From Methanomicrobiales archaeon (GTDB lineage: Archaea; Halobacteriota; Methanomicrobia; Methanomicrobiales; Methanoculleaceae), in assembly GCA_012511245.1 (NCBI GenBank), contig JAAZGM010000178.1, forward strand, positions 1-12,626: a stretch of DNA of 12,626 nucleotides, written 5' to 3'. This document shows positions 6,095 to 12,626 of the stretch, piece after piece. The translations under genes and the position numbers were made by a program. Positions within the stretch are counted from its first letter, which is position 1. Each line of letters begins with the position of its first letter. The notes beneath the pieces were generated by a model. The model was not told the origin of the DNA. It searched no databases and worked only from the letters and a program-made list of their open reading frames with translations.

Positions 6095-7366
6095 ATGTCC
6101 AGTCTGGCAAACTTCGATCCTGAAGTTGCAGGCCTCATCGAGAAGGAGCGCCTGCGTCAGGTCAATGGGTTGGAACTGATCGCCTCTGAGAACGTCGTGA
6201 GCAAGGCGGTTCTCGAAGCGATGGGGTCCATCATGACCAATAAGTATGCCGAGGGGTACCCCGGCAAGCGGTATTACGGCGGATGCGAGTACCACGATCT
6301 CGTGGAGGATCTGGCGCGCGACCGGCTCTGTGAACTCTTCGGAGCAGAGCACGCGAACGTCCAGCCCCACTCGGGAAGCCAGGCAAACCAGGCGGTTTAC
6401 TTCGCCTATCTCGGCTACAAGGACAAGATCATGAGCCAGAGCCTCACACAGGGCGGTCACCTCTCGCACGGGTCACCGGTCAACATCACCGGGCGCTGGT
6501 ACTCCATCTTCCACTACGGTGTCGACTCCGAGTCCGAGACGCTCGACTACGCGGCGATCGAGGAGATGGCCCGGATCGTGAAACCGCAGATGATCGTCTG
6601 CGGCGCAAGCGCCTACCCGCGTGAGATCGACTTCAAGGCCTTCCAGGAGGTCGCCGATACCGTCGGCGCGAGATGTATGGCCGATATCGCCCACATCGCC
6701 GGGCTCTGCGCGACCGGGTACCACAACTCCCCCGTCGGGGTCGTCGACATCGTGACGACGACGACGCACAAGACCCTGCGCGGCCCCCGTGGCGGCGCCA
6801 TCATGTGCAGCAAGGAGGACGCGGCCGCAATCGACAAGTCGATCTTTCCGGGGATGCAGGGCGGCCCGCTGATGCATACGATCGCAGCAAAGGCGGTCTG
6901 CTTCAAGGAGGCATTGACCACATCGTACAAAGACTACTGTGGACAGGTCGTCAGGAACGCACGGACACTCGCCGACGTCCTTGCAAGCGAAGGGCTCGAC
7001 CTCGTCGCCGGCGGGACCGATAACCACCTCATCCTCCTCGACCTGACCGGTGTCTCCACAAACGGCGAGCACCTCACGGGGCTTCTCGCCGAGACCGCCC
7101 TTGGAGAGGCAGGGATCACCGTGAACAAGAACACCATCCCCCGCGAGCAGCTCAGCCCCTTCGTGACGAGCGGTCTACGGATCGGCACGCCCGCCGTCAC
7201 CTCGCGCGGCATGAAGGAGGAGGAGATGAAGCAGATCGGCCACTGGATCACCCGGGTCGTGAAGGATATCGCGAAGGATAAGACCTCGAAGAAGGCGATC
7301 ACCGAAGTGAGAGAAGAGGTTATTGCCCTCGCGAGCAAGTATCCCCTCTACCCTGACGTAGCATGA
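6095..7366 (+). CDS. glyA: Serine hydroxymethyltransferase
   Basis: A 423-residue PLP enzyme, full length for the family. It interconverts serine and glycine while moving a C1 unit to or from a reduced pterin carrier. Visible landmarks are LIASENVVS near residue 28, the glycine-rich PHSGSQANQAVY (91-102), HLSHG (122-126), cofactor-contacting D197 and H200 in MADIAHIAG, and the PLP Schiff-base lysine K226 in TTTTHKTLRGPRGG. It is the first gene of a four-gene chain, its TGA overlapping the folD ATG as ATGA. In methanogens the carrier may be tetrahydrofolate or tetrahydromethanopterin depending on lineage. The folD and DHPS-like neighbours point to a dedicated C1-pterin module, but the carrier is not decided by sequence. 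Confidence 0.97.
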   Translation: MSSLANFDPEVAGLIEKERLRQVNGLELIASENVVSKAVLEAMGSIMTNKYAEGYPGKRYYGGCEYHDLVEDLARDRLCELFGAEHANVQPHSGSQANQAVYFAYLGYKDKIMSQSLTQGGHLSHGSPVNITGRWYSIFHYGVDSESETLDYAAIEEMARIVKPQMIVCGASAYPREIDFKAFQEVADTVGARCMADIAHIAGLCATGYHNSPVGVVDIVTTTTHKTLRGPRGGAIMCSKEDAAAIDKSIFPGMQGGPLMHTIAAKAVCFKEALTTSYKDYCGQVVRNARTLADVLASEGLDLVAGGTDNHLILLDLTGVSTNGEHLTGLLAETALGEAGITVNKNTIPREQLSPFVTSGLRIGTPAVTSRGMKEEEMKQIGHWITRVVKDIAKDKTSKKAITEVREEVIALASKYPLYPDVA

Positions 7367-8214
7367 TCCTCGATGGCAAAGCGGTCTCGGAGAAGAGGCT
7401 CGAGATCCTGAAAGAGAAGATAGAAGAGTCCGGACTCTATCCGCGCCTTGCGACCGTCATCGTGGGCGAGGACCCCGCATCGCAGATGTATGTCCGCATG
7501 AAGCACCGGGCGTGCGAACGCGTCGGTATCGGGTCGATCGGGATTGAGCTCCCGGCGGACGCCACGACCGGGCGTGTGCTCGAAGCGGTCACACGCCTCA
7601 ACGATGATCCCGACATCAACGGCATCCTGGTCCAGTTGCCGCTCCCCGCCGGGCTCGACACTACCCGCGTCATCGATGCGGTTGCGCCGGGAAAAGACGT
7701 GGACGGGTTCCACCCCTGCAACCTCGGCAGGCTGTTTTCCGGAAGCCCGGTCTTTTCGCCCTGCACACCGCAGGGGGTCATGACGATCCTCGAAGAATAC
7801 AAGATCCCGATCGCAGGGAAACGGGCGGTCATCGTCGGCCGGAGCATCGACGTCGGCCGACCTATGGCGGCTCTCCTCCTGAACGCCGATGCGACCGTCA
7901 CGATATGCCACTCAAAGACCGAGAACCTTGCGGCGGAGATGCAAAACGCTGACATCCTGATCAGCGCCATCGGGAGAGCGAAGTTTGTCGGGCCGGAGAT
8001 GGTGAAAGAGGGCGCGACGGTCATCGATGTTGGAATCAATCAGGACGAACAGGGCAGGCTCTGCGGCGACGTCGATTTTGAGGCGGTGAAAGGCCGTGCA
8101 GGAGCAATAACCCCGGTTCCCGGAGGCGTCGGCCCCATGACCATCGCGACGCTGATGGAGAACACGTTCAGGGCGGCCAAGATGAGGACATGCGACAACA
8201 ACACTGTGTGGTAA
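7363..8214 (+). CDS. folD: Bifunctional methylene-THF dehydrogenase / methenyl-THF cyclohydrolase
   Basis: A 283-residue FolD of normal length, converting 5,10-methylene-THF to 10-formyl-THF in two steps and supplying formyl groups for purines. Catalytic landmarks are present: Y43 and K47 in YVRMKHRAC, GILVQLPLP (88-96), DVDGFHP with D114, PCTPQGVM (133-140), the nucleotide-binding GRSIDVGRPMA (159-169) and PVPGGVGPMT (251-260). The Rossmann motif reads SIDVGRP where many bacterial enzymes have SNIVGKP. The start shares ATGA with the glyA stop and has no clear ribosome site of its own, so translation is probably coupled. FolD in a methanogen indicates a tetrahydrofolate-type C1 route beside the methanopterin pathway of methanogenesis. 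Confidence 0.95.
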   Translation: MILDGKAVSEKRLEILKEKIEESGLYPRLATVIVGEDPASQMYVRMKHRACERVGIGSIGIELPADATTGRVLEAVTRLNDDPDINGILVQLPLPAGLDTTRVIDAVAPGKDVDGFHPCNLGRLFSGSPVFSPCTPQGVMTILEEYKIPIAGKRAVIVGRSIDVGRPMAALLLNADATVTICHSKTENLAAEMQNADILISAIGRAKFVGPEMVKEGATVIDVGINQDEQGRLCGDVDFEAVKGRAGAITPVPGGVGPMTIATLMENTFRAAKMRTCDNNTVW

Positions 8215-9005
8215 ACCGTCTCCGGATCGGCGGCGGCGCCCCCGTCCGCCTGATGGGCGTCATCAACTGCAGCCCCGAGTCGTTCTACCGGGGTTCCTAC
8301 ATCCCGGCCGGAGATGTATACGACCGCGCCCTCGCCATGACGGCGGCGGGCGCCGATATGATCGATCTCGGGGCGCGAAGCACCGCCCCGGGCTCTTCTC
8401 CCATCACTGTCGCTGAGGAAGCGGCGCGGGTGAATGCAGCCCTTTCTGAACTTGACGGGACCGGGATCACCCTCTCGGTAGACACCCGGAATGCGGAGGT
8501 GCTCGAGGCTGCTCTCCGCCACGACGTCCATGCGGTGAACGATATCTCCGGACTTGCCGATGAGCACTATGCAAAGGTCGTTGCCAATGCCGGGCTCCCG
8601 GTCTTTGCGATGGCGAGTTTCCGGGAACCGGGCGACGCCGTCGGATTTGCTGCCACGAAAGATGCCCTCGAAACGGTCGTCAGCCGATGTGCGCATCTCG
8701 GGATCGAGGAGTATGTCCTCGACCCCGCCGTTGGGCGATGGGTTTCCGAGCGGACGAGCGAGGATGACTGGGAACTCTGCCGGAACTTCACCTCGTTCCT
8801 CGATTTCGGCCGCCCGATGCTCGCGGCGGTCTCGCGAAAGACATTCATCGGCGACCTGCTCGGCCGCCAGCCCGAGGATCGGCTCGCGGGCACCCTAGCG
8901 GTCACGACGATGCTCGTCTCGGCGGGCGCAGCCATCGTGCGGAGCCACGATGTCGCCGAGACCGCCGACCTCCTGCGGGTCCATGCAACGATGAGGCAGA
9001 TATGA
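8190..9005 (+). CDS. Dihydropteroate synthase-like protein
   Basis: A 271-residue TIM-barrel protein of the DHPS family. Most key positions of bacterial DHPS are kept: N26 in MGVINCSPESF, T65 in GARSTAPGS, D98 in LSVDTR, N117 in NDISG, D178 in DPAVG, K217 in SRKTFIG, and R251/H253 in VRSHDV. The usual Met-His of the central strand is replaced by FAMASFREPGD, and DPAVGRWV replaces DPGIGF. The reaction joins a hydroxymethylpterin diphosphate to an aminobenzoate-type acceptor, giving a folate or methanopterin precursor; which acceptor is used here is unknown. ATG at 8190 lies 25 nt inside folD with GAGG only 2 nt upstream. An in-frame GTG at 8208 is an alternative start. The stop overlaps the next gene by ATGA. 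Confidence 0.85.
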   Translation: MRQQHCVVNRLRIGGGAPVRLMGVINCSPESFYRGSYIPAGDVYDRALAMTAAGADMIDLGARSTAPGSSPITVAEEAARVNAALSELDGTGITLSVDTRNAEVLEAALRHDVHAVNDISGLADEHYAKVVANAGLPVFAMASFREPGDAVGFAATKDALETVVSRCAHLGIEEYVLDPAVGRWVSERTSEDDWELCRNFTSFLDFGRPMLAAVSRKTFIGDLLGRQPEDRLAGTLAVTTMLVSAGAAIVRSHDVAETADLLRVHATMRQI

Positions 9006-9808
9006 CAACATCTTCATTCTCGATATATGGTCTTGCGACCCCCCTGCTCTGCCCCGGCGACGACGTCGCGGCGTACCTTCTCTCGTCCGTCGAACGCTCG
9101 GCCGCCGGGAGGTTTGAGGCAGGCGACGTCGTAGTCATCGCGGAATCCGCTCTCGCTACTGCCGAGGGGCGGGTCGTGAGGCTCACCGATGTTGAGCCCT
9201 CGGCGGAGGCACTCCAGTTCGCCGAAGATTATCAGATGGATCCCCGCCACGTCGAGGTGGTGCTCCGCGAGAGCGATCGGGTCGTCGGGGGCATCCCGGG
9301 ATTCCTGCTCTGCATGAAGAACGGGACGCTCCTCCCGAACGCGGGGATCGACGCCTCAAACGCCCCGGAGGGCTCGCTCGTCCTCCTCCCCCTTGACCCG
9401 GATGCATCCGCGGCGCGTATCCGTACAGCGATCATGGAGCAATCCAGGGCCGATATCGGGGTGATCGTCATCGATTCCCGGACACACGCGATGCGTCTCG
9501 GGTGCTCGGGGGTTGCGATCGGGTGTTCGGGCATCCCTTCGGTGGTCGATGAGCGCGGGAAAAAAGATCTCTTCGGCCGCGAACTCGAGGTCACGAAGAG
9601 AGCGGTCGCGGACTGCATCGCATCCGCTGCCGAACTCGTGATGGGCGAGGCAGGGGAGTGCGTTCCTGCTGCCGTTGTACGGGGGATCGGGCTTCCCATC
9701 GGCGATTATGCCGGGGTTGCCACGATTGACGCTTCAGAGTGCCTCTTTATGGGCGTTGCGCTGCACACCGACCCGTCCCTTCTCATCGATGGCAAGAGAG
9801 AACCCTGA
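9002..9808 (+). CDS. cofE: Coenzyme F420-0:L-glutamate ligase family protein (CofE-like)
   Basis: A 268-residue protein matching CofE along its length: VVVIAESALATAEGR (residues 43-57), DPRHVEVVLRES (80-91), the core NAGIDASN (113-120), LPLDPDASAARIR (129-141), GVAIGCSG (170-177), DERGKKDLFGREL (183-195) and a closing VVRG. CofE adds glutamates to F420-0 using GTP and divalent metals. D117 and D158 are the likely metal ligands. The second motif reads DSRTHAMR instead of the more common DTFGRPWR form, so substrate preference is less certain. The start (ATGA overlap with the DHPS-like stop) has GAGG 5 nt upstream. The last 24 codons overlap cofC on the other strand. Confidence 0.85.
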   Translation: MTTSSFSIYGLATPLLCPGDDVAAYLLSSVERSAAGRFEAGDVVVIAESALATAEGRVVRLTDVEPSAEALQFAEDYQMDPRHVEVVLRESDRVVGGIPGFLLCMKNGTLLPNAGIDASNAPEGSLVLLPLDPDASAARIRTAIMEQSRADIGVIVIDSRTHAMRLGCSGVAIGCSGIPSVVDERGKKDLFGRELEVTKRAVADCIASAAELVMGEAGECVPAAVVRGIGLPIGDYAGVATIDASECLFMGVALHTDPSLLIDGKREP

Positions 9809-10381
9809 ATTTTCCAGGTACTCCCTGCTCTTCCTCCCTTTTCCGTGGATGAGGATCTCGACCAGGTCCTCCTTCTCGTCGATATCGGTCGACATCCGGA
9901 ACGAATCGATCACCTCGACGGAGAACCCGCACTCTTCTGCGATCCGCATGTGATCGAAGAAACTTGCGCCATAGTAGTCGGCGCGGAAGCACCGCGGCTT
10001 TTTCAAGAATATGATGTTCGTTCCGCCGCCCCGCCCTGGCACGATGGACATATCCTTCTCGGTCCGGATCAGCCGCTGGATATCCCCCGCAGTCACCAGG
10101 GGGAGATCGGCCATGATGATGAGCGCGGGGCAGTGGAACTGGCCGAGCGCCCAGTTGATGGCGTCGTTGAGCGATTCTTTCCGGACGGCGATGAGCGCGT
10201 TCTCGTGATGGAAAGGGTGCGTGCAGAGGAGGGTCGCGCTGCACCCGGACTTCAGAACGGCAGCGATCACATCCTCAAGCATCGCCCGGGCGAACGCTTC
10301 CCGCTCCTCCTGGTCAAGGATGCAGGAGAGGCGCGTCTTTGGGTTTACCGGCTTAAAGGGGATGAGCGCATGAAAGTACAT
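9734..10381 (-). CDS. cofC: 2-phospho-L-lactate guanylyltransferase (F420 side-chain activation)
   Basis: A 215-residue nucleotidyltransferase. It activates 2-phospholactate (or phosphoenolpyruvate in some lineages) with GTP, the donor step before CofD builds F420-0. Landmarks are the N-terminal IPFKPVNPKTRL (residues 7-18), the acidic MADLPL (90-95), PGRGGGTN (115-122), and DIDEKEDLVEILIHG (166-180). The ORF continues through GRVGVQRN to a TGA inside cofE, giving a 75-bp tail-to-tail coding overlap. No clear Shine-Dalgarno precedes the ATG. A T-rich TTTTTGAT about 25 nt upstream (10412-10405) could serve a leaderless transcript. It diverges from cofG. Confidence 0.92.
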   Translation of the reverse strand: MYFHALIPFKPVNPKTRLSCILDQEEREAFARAMLEDVIAAVLKSGCSATLLCTHPFHHENALIAVRKESLNDAINWALGQFHCPALIIMADLPLVTAGDIQRLIRTEKDMSIVPGRGGGTNIIFLKKPRCFRADYYGASFFDHMRIAEECGFSVEVIDSFRMSTDIDEKEDLVEILIHGKGRKSREYLENSGFSLAIDEKGRVGVQRNAHKEAL

Positions 10382-10571
10382 TGTGAAACGGTTGTCAGGG
10401 CTGCATCAAAAAGGCATCGTTTTCCTGACGGCGGAAGAAGGAGAGCATGGCGATATCAGAAGCATCCCGGCCGACTGTACCGCACCCCCTCGGCACGGCA
10501 TTCGGGGCTCTGCGAACCCCTGAGAGGCTCTGTCTCCGAAGGTTGATGTAAGGTGGTGCCGACATATATCC
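10382..10571. promoter_or_regulatory. Divergent intergenic region, cofC/cofG
   Basis: This 190-bp gap must carry promoters for both F420 genes. On the minus strand TTTTTGAT (10412-10405) is a weak TATA candidate that would start cofC RNA at its ATG. On the plus strand no convincing TATA box sits 25-40 nt before cofG. A TATA-like CATATATC (10563-10570) lies too close to the cofG ATG to serve it. GGTGGTG at 10552-10558 is the best, rather distant, ribosome site for cofG. No ORF here looks real. Confidence 0.35.
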
Positions 10572-11567
10572 ATGCACCGCCGCGTGATCACCTACTCACG
10601 AAACGCATTTCTCCCCCTGACGACGGTCTGCCAGAACCACTGCGGCTACTGCTGTTTCCGCACCCCCGTCGGAGAAGGCTGCGTCATGCCACCCGATGAG
10701 GTTCTCCGGACGCTGGATGCAAGCGCAGCTCTCGGGTGCACGGAGGCGCTCTTCACCTTTGGGGAACGACCGGGCGCGGTGCCAGGTTTTAGCGGGATGC
10801 TCGGGCGATTCGGCTACGCGGACATCCTCGACTACGTCTACGACCTCTCCCTCGCGGCCATCGAACGCAACCTCCTCCCGCACACCAACGCGGGCATCCT
10901 CACCTACGAGGAGCTCGACCGGCTCCGCGAGGTGAACGCGAGCATGGGGCTGATGCTCGAGACGACCGCGGACGTTCCGGCGCACTACAACTCCCCGGGG
11001 AAGGACCCCGCGGTCAGGATAGAGATGATCGAGAACGCCGGAAGACTCTCGATCCCGTTCACGACCGGCATCCTGCTCGGGATCGGCGAGACGATGGACG
11101 ACCGAGAGGATTCGCTTTCGGTCATCGCCGACCTCCATCAGCGCTTCGGCCATATCCAGGAGGTCATCATCCAGAACTTCTGCCCGAAACCCGGTACCGC
11201 GATGGAAGATGCAGCGGTCCCCGGCCCCGACGAGATCTGCGCGACGATAAGCCTCGCCCGCGAGATCCTTCCCGTCGATGTCGCCGTCCAGATACCCCCG
11301 AACCTTGCGGACGCATCCCGCCTCATCGGGTGCGGCGTGGACGACCTCGGCGGGATATCGCCGCTCACCATCGATTATGTCAATCCCGAGCACTCCTGGC
11401 CGCAGATCGACGAACTCCGGCAACTCGTCGGGGATGCAGAACTTCGCGAACGGCTCTGCATCTACCCGCACCATATCGAGCGGGGCTGGTTCTCTCCCCG
11501 GCTCGAGCCTTTGATCCGGCGGCTCACGGAGAGGATTGCCACACCCGACCAGGGCACAGGAGCATAA
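10572..11567 (+). CDS. cofG: FO synthase subunit 1, radical SAM enzyme
   Basis: A 331-residue radical SAM protein of the length usual for archaeal CofG. With CofH it makes the deazaflavin chromophore FO of coenzyme F420 from tyrosine and a ribityl-uracil. The 4Fe-4S site is C20, C24 and C27 in CQNHCGYC, preceded by the family lead-in YSRNAFLPLTTVC. Other matches are FTFGERPGAVPGF, LPHTNAGILTYEEL, LETTADVPAHYNSPGKDP and QNFCPKPGTAM, all characteristic of this branch. The enzyme should be oxygen-sensitive and cytosolic. cofH is not in view. purC follows 42 nt downstream on the same strand and may be co-transcribed. Confidence 0.95.
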   Translation: MHRRVITYSRNAFLPLTTVCQNHCGYCCFRTPVGEGCVMPPDEVLRTLDASAALGCTEALFTFGERPGAVPGFSGMLGRFGYADILDYVYDLSLAAIERNLLPHTNAGILTYEELDRLREVNASMGLMLETTADVPAHYNSPGKDPAVRIEMIENAGRLSIPFTTGILLGIGETMDDREDSLSVIADLHQRFGHIQEVIIQNFCPKPGTAMEDAAVPGPDEICATISLAREILPVDVAVQIPPNLADASRLIGCGVDDLGGISPLTIDYVNPEHSWPQIDELRQLVGDAELRERLCIYPHHIERGWFSPRLEPLIRRLTERIATPDQGTGA

Positions 11568-11609
11568 CCTCATGATAAATCCCGACAACACATATCAGGA
11601 GATTCGACC

Positions 11610-12335
11610 ATGAAACAGGCTGACCTCCTCTACACGGGGAAGGCGAAATCCGTCTACCGCACCGACGACCCGGAGGTATACATCATGAAGTTCCGGGACG
11701 ACATCACGGCATTTGACGGTGGGAAAAAGGACACCCTGGCCGGAAAGGGGAGATACAACGCGGAGGTCTCGACCTTCATCTTCAGGTACCTCGGGGAGCA
11801 CGGGATCAGGACGCACTACATCGAGAGCATCGAGCCCGGCGTCATCGCCGTGCAGAATCTTACGATGATCCCGCTCGAGGTGATCGTGAGAAATGTCGCG
11901 GCCGGCTCGATCGTGCGAAATTACCCCTTCCGGGAAGGCGCCCCGCTCGACCCGCCGGTGATCGTCATCGACTACAAGAGCGACGCGCATCACGACCCGA
12001 TGCTGAACGACGAACTGATCTACGCGCTCGGCATCGCGACGCCCGAGGAACTCGACCAGATCAAGGCCATGGCGCTTGCGATCAACGAACTCCTCTCGAA
12101 GTATCTTGACCTTCGCGGTATCACCCTGGTCGACTTCAAGATGGAGTTCGGCCGCTCCAACGGCAGGATCATCCTCGGCGACGAGATCAGCATGGACTCG
12201 ATGCGGCTCTGGGATAAGGAGACAGGAGCGTCGCTCGATAAGGACGTCTACCGGTTCGAAAAGGGTGACGTCATGGAGACCTATGCCGGCGTTGCAAAAC
12301 GGATCCTCTCGGCGCCCTGGGGCGAGGTGAAATGA
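11610..12335 (+). CDS. purC: Phosphoribosylaminoimidazole-succinocarboxamide synthase (SAICAR synthetase)
   Basis: A 241-residue enzyme of full bacterial/archaeal length. It joins CAIR with aspartate using ATP in de novo purine synthesis. Landmarks are the N-terminal YTGKAKSVY (8-16), DDITAFDGGKKD (30-41), GKGRYNAE, the substrate loop VIVRNVAAGSIVRNY (91-105), LVDFKMEFG (173-181) and DEISMDSMRLWD (191-202). The usual DEISPDT is DEISMDS here, a mild variation. AGGAG at 11594-11598 with normal spacing supports this start. It probably shares a transcript with cofG. Its pathway uses formyl groups that the folD product can supply, which may explain the neighbourhood. Confidence 0.97.
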   Translation: MKQADLLYTGKAKSVYRTDDPEVYIMKFRDDITAFDGGKKDTLAGKGRYNAEVSTFIFRYLGEHGIRTHYIESIEPGVIAVQNLTMIPLEVIVRNVAAGSIVRNYPFREGAPLDPPVIVIDYKSDAHHDPMLNDELIYALGIATPEELDQIKAMALAINELLSKYLDLRGITLVDFKMEFGRSNGRIILGDEISMDSMRLWDKETGASLDKDVYRFEKGDVMETYAGVAKRILSAPWGEVK

Positions 12336-12370
12336 GGCGCGGCGATGCAGAGAGGCGGGGTGGCGGAATC

Positions 12371-12412
12371 AAAATCTTTAACCCGGTGACGACCCATATC
12401 GAAAGATACGGG
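12371..12412 (+). promoter_or_regulatory. Probable promoter and hairpin before the FTR gene
   Basis: TCAAAA followed by TCTTTAAC (12375-12382) is a reasonable BRE/TATA pair that would start RNA near 12400. Overlapping it downstream, CCCATATC (12393-12400) and GATACGGG (12405-12412) can form an 8-bp stem with one mismatch and a GAAA loop. No T-run follows, so it is not an obvious purC terminator. The function of the hairpin is unknown. Confidence 0.35.
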
Positions 12413-12444
12413 TGCCGATAGATAATGTGACAGGTGTTTCTGAT

Positions 12445-12626
12445 ATGAGTGAAGAAAAGATTGAAGAGGAGCGGACCAGGGCAAAGGTATACGCGAAAGA
12501 GAAGGGCTTTATCCTGAACGTCAACGAGAAGCAGCTCGAGACCGTCCTCCGCGGGCTTGCCCGGAACCGGGAGCGGTTCGGCGAGCCATACTGCCCCTGC
12601 AGACTCCGGAGCGGCGACCCTGAGAA
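12445..12626 (+). CDS. Ferredoxin-thioredoxin reductase catalytic subunit (partial, 3' end missing)
   Basis: The frame starts at ATG 12445, with AGGTG 8 nt upstream, and stays open to the end of the window (60 codons visible). It reads MSEEKIEEERTRAKVYAKEK, and then residues 43-53 are ERFGEPYCPCR. The PYCPCR motif is that of the FTR catalytic chain, where these two cysteines (C50, C52) ligate the 4Fe-4S cluster and the partner cysteines come later, here outside the window. FTR-type enzymes pass electrons from ferredoxin to a disulfide substrate. Archaeal versions usually lack the plant variable subunit, and their partner is often not thioredoxin f/m. In-frame GTG codons at 12412 and 12427 are possible but less likely starts. 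Confidence 0.85.
   Translation, partial: MSEEKIEEERTRAKVYAKEKGFILNVNEKQLETVLRGLARNRERFGEPYCPCRLRSGDPE

Noticed and set aside
10563..10570. CATATATC taken as the cofG TATA box
   Set aside because: It ends one base before the ATG, so RNA from it would start inside the coding region and miss the iron-sulfur motif lead-in.
10596..11591. A 331-codon minus-strand frame opposite cofG
   Set aside because: It mirrors cofG, which has a clear radical SAM motif and full family similarity. The opposite frame has no recognisable domain.

Overview
The window looks like the chromosome of a methanogenic archaeon, most likely order Methanomicrobiales and resembling Methanoculleus. The genus is an inference. 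Support comes from the archaeal 16S rRNA 5' end, TTTATATG/TTTAAATA-type archaeal promoters, a GC-rich coding style, three coenzyme F420 biosynthesis genes, and an SMC-ScpA chromosome-organisation operon. I see no mobile element, CRISPR array or tRNA, and no gene that looks broken. Gene order and coding style appear to be those of ordinary core chromosome.

Left part, all on the minus strand. Positions 1-45 are the first 45 nt of a 16S rRNA gene that runs out of the window. Upstream of it is about 1 kb with no protein gene (46-1083). This stretch holds six near-identical core promoters (boxes at 196, 331, 475, 607, 751 and 897) repeated every 132-146 bp and all pointing at the rRNA gene. Each has a TATA box and, at fixed spacing, a CAACATTG-like start element. 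Five of the six have an inverted repeat centred 25-30 bp upstream of the TATA box. The dyad sequences differ from one another while their position is kept. This is the most unusual part of the window. Upstream of the array is a three-gene operon: an unrecognised coiled-coil protein (5896-5282), smc (5263-1820, TTG start) and scpA (1827-1084, overlapping the smc stop). No scpB is present in the visible locus.

Centre, plus strand. glyA, folD, a dihydropteroate-synthase-like gene and a cofE-like F420 glutamate ligase gene (6095-9808) are joined end to end by start/stop overlaps. They look like one translationally coupled operon for serine/glycine one-carbon chemistry, pterin synthesis and cofactor glutamylation. 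cofC runs in from the opposite strand, and its last codons overlap the last codons of cofE by 75 bp.

Right part. cofG (FO synthase subunit 1) diverges from cofC. purC follows cofG closely on the plus strand, and the window ends inside a ferredoxin-thioredoxin reductase catalytic-subunit gene. CofC, CofG and CofE cover three parts of F420 assembly; cofD and cofH must lie elsewhere. GlyA and FolD make and interconvert C1-folate (or C1-tetrahydromethanopterin) units that can feed the purine pathway in which PurC works, so the right two thirds form a C1, deazaflavin and purine neighbourhood.
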